IMG/VR virus record: IMGVR_UViG_3300025418_000068
Location: 1-22,085 of that record
DNA: 22,085 nucleotides
Reading direction: 5' to 3' (one strand)
Source: a virus
Every line of letters begins with the position of its first letter. Position 1 is the stretch's first letter. Position numbers and translations under genes: made by a program. Below, in pieces: positions 14,588 to 22,085 of the stretch. The notes below the pieces were generated by a model that saw only the letters and a program-made list of their open reading frames with translations, did not search any database and had not been told where the DNA came from.

Positions 14588-17500
14588 ATGAAAATTGGCG
14601 GTTTTTTCCAATCATTGCTAAGTCTTGCGGTCATTGTCACCGCGGCATACTTTACTGGCGGCGCTTCATTAGCCTATGACATGGCAGCTACATTTGCCGT
14701 TTCGATGGTGGTGTCTCGCATCTTTGCCCCCAACGTTCCGCAATCTCAACAAAACAACATTCGCCAGCAAGTCCCGCCCGACCCAACCGCGGGCATCCCT
14801 TTGGTTTATGGCGACGCATTCACCGGGGCGCGTTTCGTTGATGCGGTCTTGACCACCGACCAAACAAAAATGTATTACGTCATGGCGATTTCGTGCATTT
14901 CGCCCAACGGTCAATTTTTCTATGACACGACAAAGTTTTATTATCAAGACCGCCTGATTACGTTTGACAGCACCGACCAAACCAAAGTCGTCAGCTTGAC
15001 CGATGCGGCTGGCAACGTGGACACCACCATCAGCGGCCATTTGTATATTGCACTTTACAAATCCAGCGCCACCGGAACGATTACGCCCGTAAACACATCG
15101 AATCTGCCATCGGATATCATGTCCACGGCAAACGGCGTTCCATCGGGCCAACAATGGGCATCGAGCGGTCGTCAAATGAACGGCACAGCGTTTGCGGTCG
15201 TCACCTTGGTCTATAACGCCAATTCCGCGGGAACGACAAGCCTTCAACCCATCACCTTCCACGTCAGTCATTATTTGAATGGCACAGGTTGCGCGAAACC
15301 CGGTGACGTTTGGTATGACTACCTGACAAATACCGTATACGGCGGCGCGATTGACCCGTCTTTTGTGGATTCAACATCGGCCACCGCGCTGAATACTTAT
15401 TCCGACGTCTTGATTCCATACACCGATTACAACGGTTATTCTCAAACAATTCCGCGCTATCGGTTCAACGGCGTCTTGGACACCGGGCAAACCATCCTCA
15501 ACAACGTGGACATCATGATGACTTGCTGCGATTGCTGGCAAGCCTACAATTCGCCCACGGGTTTATGGTCGGTGGTGATTAACCAAGTTATATCGCCCAC
15601 ATTCAGTTTTGACGATACCAACATTGTTGGCGCAATTTCCGTCGGCGCTTTAGACATCACGCAACAAGCCAACCAAGTTGAAGCCAAGTTCAACGATGCC
15701 ACGAACCGCGACCAACCCGGCTATGTGAATTTACAAACCCCGAGCGGTTTGCTGTATCCCAACGAACCCGTCAACAAATACACGGTTTCTTATGACCTGA
15801 TAAATTCCAGCGTCACCGCCCAATACCTTGCAAACCGTGTTTTGGAACAAAACCGCCAAGACTTGATTGTCAGTTTTGAATCAACCTATGCCGGGATTCA
15901 AGTGCAAGCTGGCGATGTCGTCACCGTCACCAATTCAAATTACGGTTGGACCAATCAGCAATTCCGCGTGACGCAAGTCAAAGAATTGGCCGCACCGGAT
16001 GGCACTTTGTCCGCATCGTTCCAAATGAATTCGTATAACCCCGCCGTTTACGCCACGGGAAACATTACGCAATTCCATCCCACGCCCAACAGCGGCTTGG
16101 CAAATCCGCAATACTTTTCGGCGTTGTCAGCACCCACGGTTACCAGCACAAGCCCAACGGCCACCATCCCATCGTTCAATGTGGCTTGCACTATTCCCGC
16201 CAGCGGCCAAGTCACCGAAGTCACGTTGTTTTATACGACCTATTCCAGCCCATCCGCATCGCAATGGGTGGCATGGGGTTCGCAAACATCGTCAAATTCG
16301 CTGGCATTTACGCCATCGTCCACGGTGTCGTTCATCGATATTAGTTTGCCGACCCAAACTTATTATTTTGCGTTCATTGTCTCGAACAACAACAGTTCGT
16401 CACTTTTGTCGCCTTTGTCGGCATCTTTGAATTGGAACCCAAACCCAACCACGTCGGCGGTGGCTGGCACGTTCTTGGGGACGTTTTCACCCGTTGTTAC
16501 TCAAGTTCCACGAACTGGCGGCGTCACGCCCGTTTTCACGGGTATTGTTCCAAAACTTTACGGTTCGGCTGCTGGCGGCGCAATTGACTTTGTTACATCG
16601 CAAACCGACACCGATTCGGCTTTTGTGAATAACACTTGGCGCATTGGCGGTTCGGCCACCACAGGTTATGGCGACATCACCACCACGGGCGGCTTGACCC
16701 TTGGTTCAATCACCGATGGCGGCACTTACGCGCAATGGGCATCGGTCACGGGCATGTCGTCGTCCCCCGCGTTGCTTAACGTTCCAATTCGCTACAAATC
16801 GGCATTGGGCGTCATTACTCAAGCGGCCACGGCCACCACCCAATTTATCTTTTTGGACCCCGGCCCACAGGGAACCAGCGGTTCAAACGGCAACCAATAC
16901 GCCACGGTTTATTTGTATCAATGGAATACGACAACCCCATCCAATCCAACTGGCACGTCGTCCTATAACTGGTCCACGGGCGTCAATTCGTCTTATACCG
17001 GAACGGGCGGGTGGTCAACGACTATTCCGACAAATCCCGGCACACCGTTGATTCAGCTTTGGACAGCGGCGCTTCAAATTGTCGCCGTTGGTGGAACGTC
17101 CACCACATCGGTCAGTTGGGCCAGCGGTTATTCGATTTCGGCTTTGACGCTGAATGGCGCAAATGGTGCAAATGGAACAAACGGTTCACCCGGCGCAAAT
17201 GGCTTGCAAACTGCATCGCCTACCGTTTACCAATGGGCAATTACCATTCCAAGCGGCCCGACGGGTTCATCAACCTACACTTGGGCCAGTTCATCGTTTA
17301 CGCCTACCCCAAGCGGCTGGACGCAAACACCCGGTGCATCGCCAAGTCCCGGTTTCACTTTGTGGGCGGCAAAGGTCAACATTTCCGATTCGGCCACGGC
17401 CACCACGACTTCAATCAATTGGACGTTGGCAAGCATTCTTGGCGCTGGTTATGCCGGAACAAACGGCGCAAATGGAACAAACGGGACAAATGGCACAAAC

Positions 17501-19036
17501 GGAACGAACGGTCTAAACGGCACACGAACCGCCGTCATCACCATGTATCAATGGGCGGTGTCTGCCCCGTCTTTGTTCCCGTCCGGCACATCCACCTACA
17601 CTTGGGCAAATGGAACGTTTACCGCGCCAGCAACGCCCAATGGCTGGACTATTTACCCCGGCGCACCCGTGGCGGGTTACATCCTTTACGCCACCGACAT
17701 GGTTTACGCTGACACCAGCACCAGCGCAACATCGTCGATTGTTTGGTCGTCCACAATTGCTTACCCAAGCGGCGCGGCTGGAACAAACGGCGCTAATGGT
17801 TCACCCGGCGCACCCGGCACAAACGGAACCAATGGCACAAACGGCTTAAATGGAACCCGCACAGCGTTCTTGCAGCTTTACCAATGGGCATACAGCACCC
17901 CCACGGTGTTTCCAAGCGGTTCATCGGTATATACATGGTCCAACGCAAGTTACACCTTGCCAAGTTCGCCAAATGGTTGGTCATTGTTGCCCGGACCGCC
18001 TGTTGTCGGTTACACGCTATACGCTTGCGAAGTTACATACGCGGACACCAACACCACGGCCACTTCGACAATTGGTTGGACCACTTCAACGGCGTTTGCG
18101 TTGGGCGCTGCTGGCACAAACGGCGCAAATGGAACAAACGGCACGAACGGGACGAACGGCACAAATGGTATTGATGGATTGTCGGCTCGCATTGCTTACG
18201 CCGTTTCCAATTCATCGTCGCTGAGTTCAAGCCCTTCAACCTATACGACCACAGGCGCTGGCGCTTTTCCACCCTACAACACATGGGGCGGCGCTGAAAC
18301 ATGGCAAGCCACACCCGCAACGTATGGCGCTGGACAAGCCCTATTCCAAACGAATGGCATATATAACCCCGGCACATCCCAAACGGTTTGGACCGCGCCT
18401 TATTTGTCGAATTTGAAGGTCGGTTCGTTGTCGGCCATCACCGCCAACACGGGCAATCTGACGGTTACAGGCACATTCCAAGCGAACACCGCCGCAATCA
18501 GCGGCACGTCCATGACGGGTTCGGGTATGTATCTGGACCAAACTGGTGACTTTGCATTAGGCAATTCCAGCACCAACATTTCGTTCAATGGTTCGCAAAT
18601 GACCTTGAACGGGAACGTGGTTGCTACCAACAACATCAATTCAAATGCGGTAACAAACATTTTAGGCAATTCAACTGCTGGCAGCGGCACTCTTACGACC
18701 ACGCCAACCACTTTTGTTTCTTTGCCTTTTACAACTTCCGGCGGTAATGTTGTTGTGACACTTAGCGCCATTGCCACGTTGCAAAACACATCCTTATCAT
18801 CCATTAGCGATGAAATTGTAGTGTCGGTTTATAGAAATTCAACTTTATTGTATTCGGCTGGCATTAACATGAATGCTCAACCTAGTCAATCTACGTCATC
18901 AGTTCCCGGAGCAACTTTTGTTGACAACCCGCCATCAGGAACCAATACTTACGTTTTTAAAGCCAACAGTATCTACGGCTCATATCCTTTTACTATTAGT
19001 GGATGTTATTTAGTTTTGCAAGAATTTAAGCGGTAA
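14588..19036 (+). CDS. Tail tip host-specificity protein (J-like) with collagen-like linkers
   Basis: This 1482-aa protein is the likely tip and receptor-binding subunit. Residues 1-60 hold a hydrophobic tail (GFFQSLLSLAVIVTAAYFTGG), then IPLVYGDAFTG, the usual start of J-like proteins. About 310-460 match the phage tail protein domain (PF13550-like), with a CCDCW segment, a SVGALDITQQANQVEAKFND stretch and a QAGDVVTVTNSNYGW segment. Residues 769-1175 hold four related modules of about 86 aa with motif YQW...GxSxYxW...GW...P...G..LWA..., separated by collagen-like Gly-Xaa-Asn runs at 759-768, 857-872, 957-978, 1065-1089 and 1176-1197. After about 1270 comes a TipJ-like fibre region, then a beta-sandwich ending in a YLVLQEFKR tail. 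The last 125 codons have AT-rich, unusual codon use, suggesting exchange of receptor-binding ends. Confidence 0.88.
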   Translation: MKIGGFFQSLLSLAVIVTAAYFTGGASLAYDMAATFAVSMVVSRIFAPNVPQSQQNNIRQQVPPDPTAGIPLVYGDAFTGARFVDAVLTTDQTKMYYVMAISCISPNGQFFYDTTKFYYQDRLITFDSTDQTKVVSLTDAAGNVDTTISGHLYIALYKSSATGTITPVNTSNLPSDIMSTANGVPSGQQWASSGRQMNGTAFAVVTLVYNANSAGTTSLQPITFHVSHYLNGTGCAKPGDVWYDYLTNTVYGGAIDPSFVDSTSATALNTYSDVLIPYTDYNGYSQTIPRYRFNGVLDTGQTILNNVDIMMTCCDCWQAYNSPTGLWSVVINQVISPTFSFDDTNIVGAISVGALDITQQANQVEAKFNDATNRDQPGYVNLQTPSGLLYPNEPVNKYTVSYDLINSSVTAQYLANRVLEQNRQDLIVSFESTYAGIQVQAGDVVTVTNSNYGWTNQQFRVTQVKELAAPDGTLSASFQMNSYNPAVYATGNITQFHPTPNSGLANPQYFSALSAPTVTSTSPTATIPSFNVACTIPASGQVTEVTLFYTTYSSPSASQWVAWGSQTSSNSLAFTPSSTVSFIDISLPTQTYYFAFIVSNNNSSSLLSPLSASLNWNPNPTTSAVAGTFLGTFSPVVTQVPRTGGVTPVFTGIVPKLYGSAAGGAIDFVTSQTDTDSAFVNNTWRIGGSATTGYGDITTTGGLTLGSITDGGTYAQWASVTGMSSSPALLNVPIRYKSALGVITQAATATTQFIFLDPGPQGTSGSNGNQYATVYLYQWNTTTPSNPTGTSSYNWSTGVNSSYTGTGGWSTTIPTNPGTPLIQLWTAALQIVAVGGTSTTSVSWASGYSISALTLNGANGANGTNGSPGANGLQTASPTVYQWAITIPSGPTGSSTYTWASSSFTPTPSGWTQTPGASPSPGFTLWAAKVNISDSATATTTSINWTLASILGAGYAGTNGANGTNGTNGTNGTNGLNGTRTAVITMYQWAVSAPSLFPSGTSTYTWANGTFTAPATPNGWTIYPGAPVAGYILYATDMVYADTSTSATSSIVWSSTIAYPSGAAGTNGANGSPGAPGTNGTNGTNGLNGTRTAFLQLYQWAYSTPTVFPSGSSVYTWSNASYTLPSSPNGWSLLPGPPVVGYTLYACEVTYADTNTTATSTIGWTTSTAFALGAAGTNGANGTNGTNGTNGTNGIDGLSARIAYAVSNSSSLSSSPSTYTTTGAGAFPPYNTWGGAETWQATPATYGAGQALFQTNGIYNPGTSQTVWTAPYLSNLKVGSLSAITANTGNLTVTGTFQANTAAISGTSMTGSGMYLDQTGDFALGNSSTNISFNGSQMTLNGNVVATNNINSNAVTNILGNSTAGSGTLTTTPTTFVSLPFTTSGGNVVVTLSAIATLQNTSLSSISDEIVVSVYRNSTLLYSAGINMNAQPSQSTSSVPGATFVDNPPSGTNTYVFKANSIYGSYPFTISGCYLVLQEFKR
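16862..18178 (+). repeat. Module array with collagen-like linkers in tail tip gene
   Basis: Four related module-coding blocks lie at 16892-17155, 17204-17455, 17522-17779 and 17855-18112. The collagen-like segments are at 16862-16891, 17156-17203, 17456-17521, 17780-17854 and 18113-18178. Within the linkers, GGAACAAACGG-like 9-12-mers recur many times and alternate Gly-Thr-Asn, Gly-Ala-Asn and Gly-Ser-Pro. Modules C and D, and the longer linkers, are the most alike, so the array probably grew by unequal exchange within linkers. Confidence 0.85.
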
Positions 19037-19136
19037 AATTTCGCAACACTACACGACAAGATTCGTAGCCGCGCGAGACAGCGTGGAGCGTCACTACCAG
19101 AGTTTTGGGAACATTGCATAAACGCAGAAAGTGTAG
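19037..19136 (+). other. Atypical segment of about 100 nt, no gene assigned
   Basis: This stretch after the tail tip gene has codons and dinucleotides unlike the neighbouring genes (CTA, AGA, CAG, ATA, GTA appear). One frame continues after the tail tip TAA for 34 codons to TAA at 19139-19141, and another for about 27 codons from ATT 19038 to TAA 19119-19121; both give readable peptides, but neither has an NTG start. An inverted repeat CTACAC (19049-19054) and GTGTAG (19131-19136) brackets it. I saw no tRNA cloverleaf. It may be a structured RNA, a scar of recombination, or a decayed small gene. Confidence 0.5.
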
Positions 19137-19145
19137 GGTAAAGCC

Positions 19146-19634
19146 ATCGCTGCCTTCAATCAAAATACAATTTATCAAGTATCGGGTTTTTCTAATCCTT
19201 GCATATCCGGCGAACTTGTCTGGAATCAAGCGACATACTGGAATCTAGCATTCACCAACCAAGCTGGCGCACCCGTCGATTTGACAGCGGCCACAATCAA
19301 TGCCCAAATCGTTCGGCGCGAGGTTTCCAACCTGCAAGACACCCGCACAGGCTTGTCTTTCAGCATTGCGGACTATTCGCCCACGCCCACGCCCATCACT
19401 TTGAACATTGTCAATTTGAACGCATCGGCTGGCACTTTTACGTTGGTGATTGACGATTCCACATGGTCTTTGGTGTCAAGCGACCCTGAGTTGGAAATCA
19501 ACGCACAGAATCCAGTTTGTTTTTCTGGCCGCATCATGGTGAATTTCCCCGCAATTTCCGGCGGTAATCCCGCTGACGATGCCGTGATTTTTCTTTTGTT
19601 CTTGGTCCGTTCCGACGGTATCGTGGTGGTCTAA
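19146..19634 (+). CDS. Small beta-rich tail protein with noncanonical start
   Basis: The frame is open from 19137 to 19634 and codes for AAFNQNTIYQVSGFSNP, then DLTAATINAQIVRREVSN, and a beta-rich body ending in FLLFLVRSDGIVVV, about 162 aa. The coding signal is clear upstream of the first in-frame NTG (TTG 19281), so the real start is earlier. In that part no ATG, GTG or TTG exists; ATC at 19146 is a possible start, 7 nt after AGGG (19135-19138). The likely normal start, ATG-GCC-ATC, appears to have lost its ATG (AAA GCC ATC). The DLTxATI...R region resembles the N-terminal domains of baseplate upper or fibre-adaptor proteins. Just downstream the fibre gene begins with TAAATG overlap-free. 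Confidence 0.65.
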   Translation: MAAFNQNTIYQVSGFSNPCISGELVWNQATYWNLAFTNQAGAPVDLTAATINAQIVRREVSNLQDTRTGLSFSIADYSPTPTPITLNIVNLNASAGTFTLVIDDSTWSLVSSDPELEINAQNPVCFSGRIMVNFPAISGGNPADDAVIFLLFLVRSDGIVVV

Positions 19635-22085
19635 ATGCAATTAAATTTAACAGTCCAAAACGCAAACAGCATCGTTTGCCAAGTTGTTCCCACGCCCACG
19701 CAAACCATCAACATCGACCGCGGCGTCACGGGCAACGGCATCGCATCGATTGTTCCCGTCACCATCGCAACGTTCCAATACTTGCAAATTACTTACACCA
19801 ATGGAACGGTGGTTGACGTTGGGCCATTGACATCCACGGCTTACACGGCCACATCGCCCATTGTTATCACGGGCAATACCATTTCGCTGTCTACGGTTCA
19901 ACCGCAACAAGGCGGCACAGGCGCGGCGGGAACGCTGACGGGTTACGTTTACGGCAACGCCACGGGCGCGATGACCGCATCAACGACCATTCCCAACACG
20001 GCCATCACAGGCTTGGGTACGATGTCCACGCAAAATGCCAACAATGTGGCGATTACAGGCGGGACAATCCAAGGCGTTGCGCTGACCATTGACAGCATTC
20101 AAAGCACCCCTATCGGCTCGACCACGCCATCCACAGGCGCGTTCACCACGCTATCGGCATCCAGCACCGTTTCTGGCACAGGTTTTTCCACTTATTTGGC
20201 AAGTCCACCCGCAATCGGCGGCACAGCGGCCAACACCGCAAAGTTCACCACGCTGGCAGTCACGGGCCTGACGGGTTACACATACGCCAACGGTTCTGGC
20301 AATTTGACCGCATCGACCACGATTCCGAATGCTGGTTTGGCGAATTCAAGCCTTACAGTCAATGGCGTTTCGATTGCCCTTGGCGCGTCGGGAACCGTTA
20401 CGGCGGCGGCTGGCACTTTGACCGGAACAACCTTGAATTCCACGGTGACGGGTTCGTCATTGACAAGCGTCGGCACTATCACGACGGGAGTTTGGAATGC
20501 GACGCCAATCACCAACAGTTTCTTGGCGAATTCTTCTATTACGGTCAATGGTACTAGCATTGCTTTGGGTGGCAGCGGAACGATTACTGCCGCGACTACC
20601 AGCACCCTTACTATTGGTTCTGGATTATCTGGCGGCTCATTCAACGGCTCTACCCCTATAACCATCGCAAACACGGGCGTTTTGACGTTTTCCGGTGGAA
20701 CGACAGGGCTAACCCCCAATACGGCCACAAACGGCGCGATTACCCTTGCCGGAACGCTTGCAGTCGCCAACGGTGGAACGGGCGTCACATCATCGAGCGG
20801 CGCGAATTCGGTTGTTTTGCGCGATGCAAATGGCAACGTCACGACCAATTGCCTGTTTGAAGGCTACACAAGCCAAGCGGCGGGAACGACCATTACGCTG
20901 ACGGCATCGTCGGTTCAGAATTGGGCCATTACGAGTTCGGGCGGTCAAACTATCCAATTGCCCAATGCGACCACGCTACCCGCTGGCGCGACTTTCACGT
21001 TCAACAACAATCAATCGAGCGGCACAATCGTTGTCCAAAACAATTCGGCCACCACCATCGCCACGGTGCAATCGGGTTCGTATATCACGGTTGTTTTGCT
21101 GAATAACTCCAGCGCGGCGGGTTCGTGGGATTTCCACAATTCGCCACCTTCCAATGCGTCTTGGTCAACCAATACGCTGAATTGGGCGGGTTCTTATACC
21201 AACGGCACATGGAACGGCAACGCTGTCGGCGCAATTTACGGCGGCACAGGTCAAACCGCAGTCATCACAGGTGATTTGCTTTACGGTTTGGCATCGAACA
21301 CTTGGTCGCGGCTTGGCGTTGGCTCTACGGGTCAAATCTTGCGCGTTGCTGGCGGTGTTCCGACTTGGGGCGTTGACTACACCGGAACCGTCACCAGCGT
21401 TGCGGCTACCGTTCCGTCATTCTTGTCGATTTCTGGTTCGCCTATTACAACCAGCGGCACATTGGCAATCGGTTATTCCGGGACAGCTTTGCCCACGGCC
21501 AACGGCGGGACGGGTTTAACCAGCTTCACGGCAAACCAAGTTTTCTACGCTTCCAGCACATCGGCATTTGCACAATCGGCCAACCTGACATTTGACGGCA
21601 CGAACTTGGGATTGGCTGGCGGCACAGCCAACGGTGTGGCCTATTTGAACGGCTCTAAGGTGCTGACTACGGGGTCTGCGCTGACGTTTGATGGGACATA
21701 TTTTTATGCAAATGGTTTGCGGCTTAGTGGTTCTGATGCAGGCAACACAATTTACAAATCTAGCGGAAATTTATTTATAACGGCAGACAATGGAACGCTT
21801 GCTTTACAAGCAAACACAAGTAATCCAATTGCGTTTTATTTAAACAGCTCCGAACAAATGCGCCTGAACAGCACAGGTCTGGGTATTGGGACAAGTTCGC
21901 CAGGGTCAAAATTGGCCGTAATTGGTTCAGCAAACATGGCGTACTTCTACGATGGAAGTACATCTGATTTTCAGATTCAAGCGGTTTCAAGCAGAACCGA
22001 AATCGGCCCTACAACAAACACACCGCTGTCATTTAAGACCAACAACACAGAACGTGCCCGTATAGACTCCAGCGGGAATTTGTTG
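19635..22085 (+). CDS. Tail fibre protein, partial (C-terminus beyond window)
   Basis: The ATG directly follows the stop of the previous gene, and 817 codons are open to the window end without a stop. The N-terminal ~90 residues are beta-rich and probably attach to the tail tip. From residue 93 the sequence is dominated by short beta repeats with GGTG motifs (near residues 93, 380, 536 and 624), repeated TASTTIPN, TVNG(V/T)SIALG blocks and W-N-A-T-P turns. This is typical of trimeric beta-helix fibres. The last 150 residues have SEQMRLNSTGLGIGTSSPGSKL and NTERARIDSSGNLL, a signature that in related fibres precedes a C-terminal self-cleaving chaperone (Peptidase_S74), which is probably beyond the window. 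No clear ribosome site is seen; coupled translation is likely. Confidence 0.88.
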   Translation, partial: MQLNLTVQNANSIVCQVVPTPTQTINIDRGVTGNGIASIVPVTIATFQYLQITYTNGTVVDVGPLTSTAYTATSPIVITGNTISLSTVQPQQGGTGAAGTLTGYVYGNATGAMTASTTIPNTAITGLGTMSTQNANNVAITGGTIQGVALTIDSIQSTPIGSTTPSTGAFTTLSASSTVSGTGFSTYLASPPAIGGTAANTAKFTTLAVTGLTGYTYANGSGNLTASTTIPNAGLANSSLTVNGVSIALGASGTVTAAAGTLTGTTLNSTVTGSSLTSVGTITTGVWNATPITNSFLANSSITVNGTSIALGGSGTITAATTSTLTIGSGLSGGSFNGSTPITIANTGVLTFSGGTTGLTPNTATNGAITLAGTLAVANGGTGVTSSSGANSVVLRDANGNVTTNCLFEGYTSQAAGTTITLTASSVQNWAITSSGGQTIQLPNATTLPAGATFTFNNNQSSGTIVVQNNSATTIATVQSGSYITVVLLNNSSAAGSWDFHNSPPSNASWSTNTLNWAGSYTNGTWNGNAVGAIYGGTGQTAVITGDLLYGLASNTWSRLGVGSTGQILRVAGGVPTWGVDYTGTVTSVAATVPSFLSISGSPITTSGTLAIGYSGTALPTANGGTGLTSFTANQVFYASSTSAFAQSANLTFDGTNLGLAGGTANGVAYLNGSKVLTTGSALTFDGTYFYANGLRLSGSDAGNTIYKSSGNLFITADNGTLALQANTSNPIAFYLNSSEQMRLNSTGLGIGTSSPGSKLAVIGSANMAYFYDGSTSDFQIQAVSSRTEIGPTTNTPLSFKTNNTERARIDSSGNLL
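20337..20594 (+). repeat. 62-residue internal repeat in tail fibre
   Basis: Two copies of about 24 codons (20337-20408 and 20523-20594), 186 nt apart, both encode LANSS(L/I)TVNG(V/T)SIALG(A/G)SGT(V/I)TAA. The second copy uses different, more AT-rich codons, so the duplication is old or was assembled from different sources. Confidence 0.8.

Noticed and set aside
17011-17712. 233-codon open frame in another + frame within the tail tip gene
   Set aside because: It is Arg/Trp/His/Lys-rich and arises from the repeated GGN-AAY-GGN codons read out of frame; the tail tip frame is uninterrupted through it.
17156-18178. CRISPR-like or satellite repeat array
   Set aside because: The repeats keep the reading frame and code for Gly-Xaa-Asn triplets in a large protein gene; there are no uniform spacers or constant direct repeats.
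19037-19136. tRNA or known small RNA in the atypical segment
   Set aside because: I found no cloverleaf arms, no T-loop GTTCGA-like sequence and no CCA end; the only clear pairing is CTACAC with GTGTAG at the ends.
20276-20848. 190-codon open frame on the minus strand across the fibre gene
   Set aside because: Its Val/Pro/Leu-rich repeats mirror the Thr/Gly/Asn repeats of the fibre on the + strand; the fibre frame is open for over 800 codons.

Overview
The window is a contiguous late (structural) module of a tailed double-stranded DNA phage or prophage with siphovirus-like architecture. All recognisable genes lie on the + strand and are packed head to tail with ATGA or TAATG overlaps or very short gaps. 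No host housekeeping gene, tRNA, CRISPR array or insertion sequence is visible. The base composition is mid-range, Gln is mostly encoded by CAA, and the tail proteins carry collagen-like Gly-Xaa-Asn repeats and GGTG fibre repeats. Together these suggest a phage of an aquatic Gram-negative bacterium, possibly a proteobacterium; this host guess is inference only.

Layout. 48-2829: packaging genes, small terminase (P27-like), a DPPY-type DNA methyltransferase and large terminase, joined by 4-nt overlaps. 2883-5282: portal, a small AT-hook-like ORF, and the HK97-type prohead protease, with promoter-like sequences before the portal and before the protease. 5287-7720: two tandem, clearly homologous HK97-fold major capsid proteins. 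The first has a coiled-coil delta (scaffold) region, the second lacks it, and a strong intrinsic terminator separates them. 7730-9728: head-tail connector, head closure, tail terminator and tail tube protein. 9733-11375: a 77-aa protein of unknown function, a HK97-gp10-like protein, and the tail assembly chaperone pair. The chaperone pair is joined by a textbook -1 frameshift site (GGGAAAA directly followed by TAG). 11376-19036: tape measure protein, two tail-tip proteins, and a 1482-aa host-specificity (J-like) protein built from four tandem modules separated by collagen-like linkers. 19037-19136: about 100 nt of atypical sequence with no usable start codon. 19146-22085: a small beta-rich tail protein whose start codon is not canonical, then a large tail fibre gene that runs off the end of the window.

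How the genes work together. Terminase, portal, protease and capsid genes build and fill the head. Connector, stopper and terminator genes join it to a tail whose length is set by a 631-residue tape measure, inferred at roughly 95 nm from the usual ~0.15 nm per residue. The J-like protein and the fibre recognise the host. The most notable points are the tandem capsid paralogs with a terminator between them, the methyltransferase between terS and terL, the modular collagen-linked tail tip protein, and the odd segment after it.
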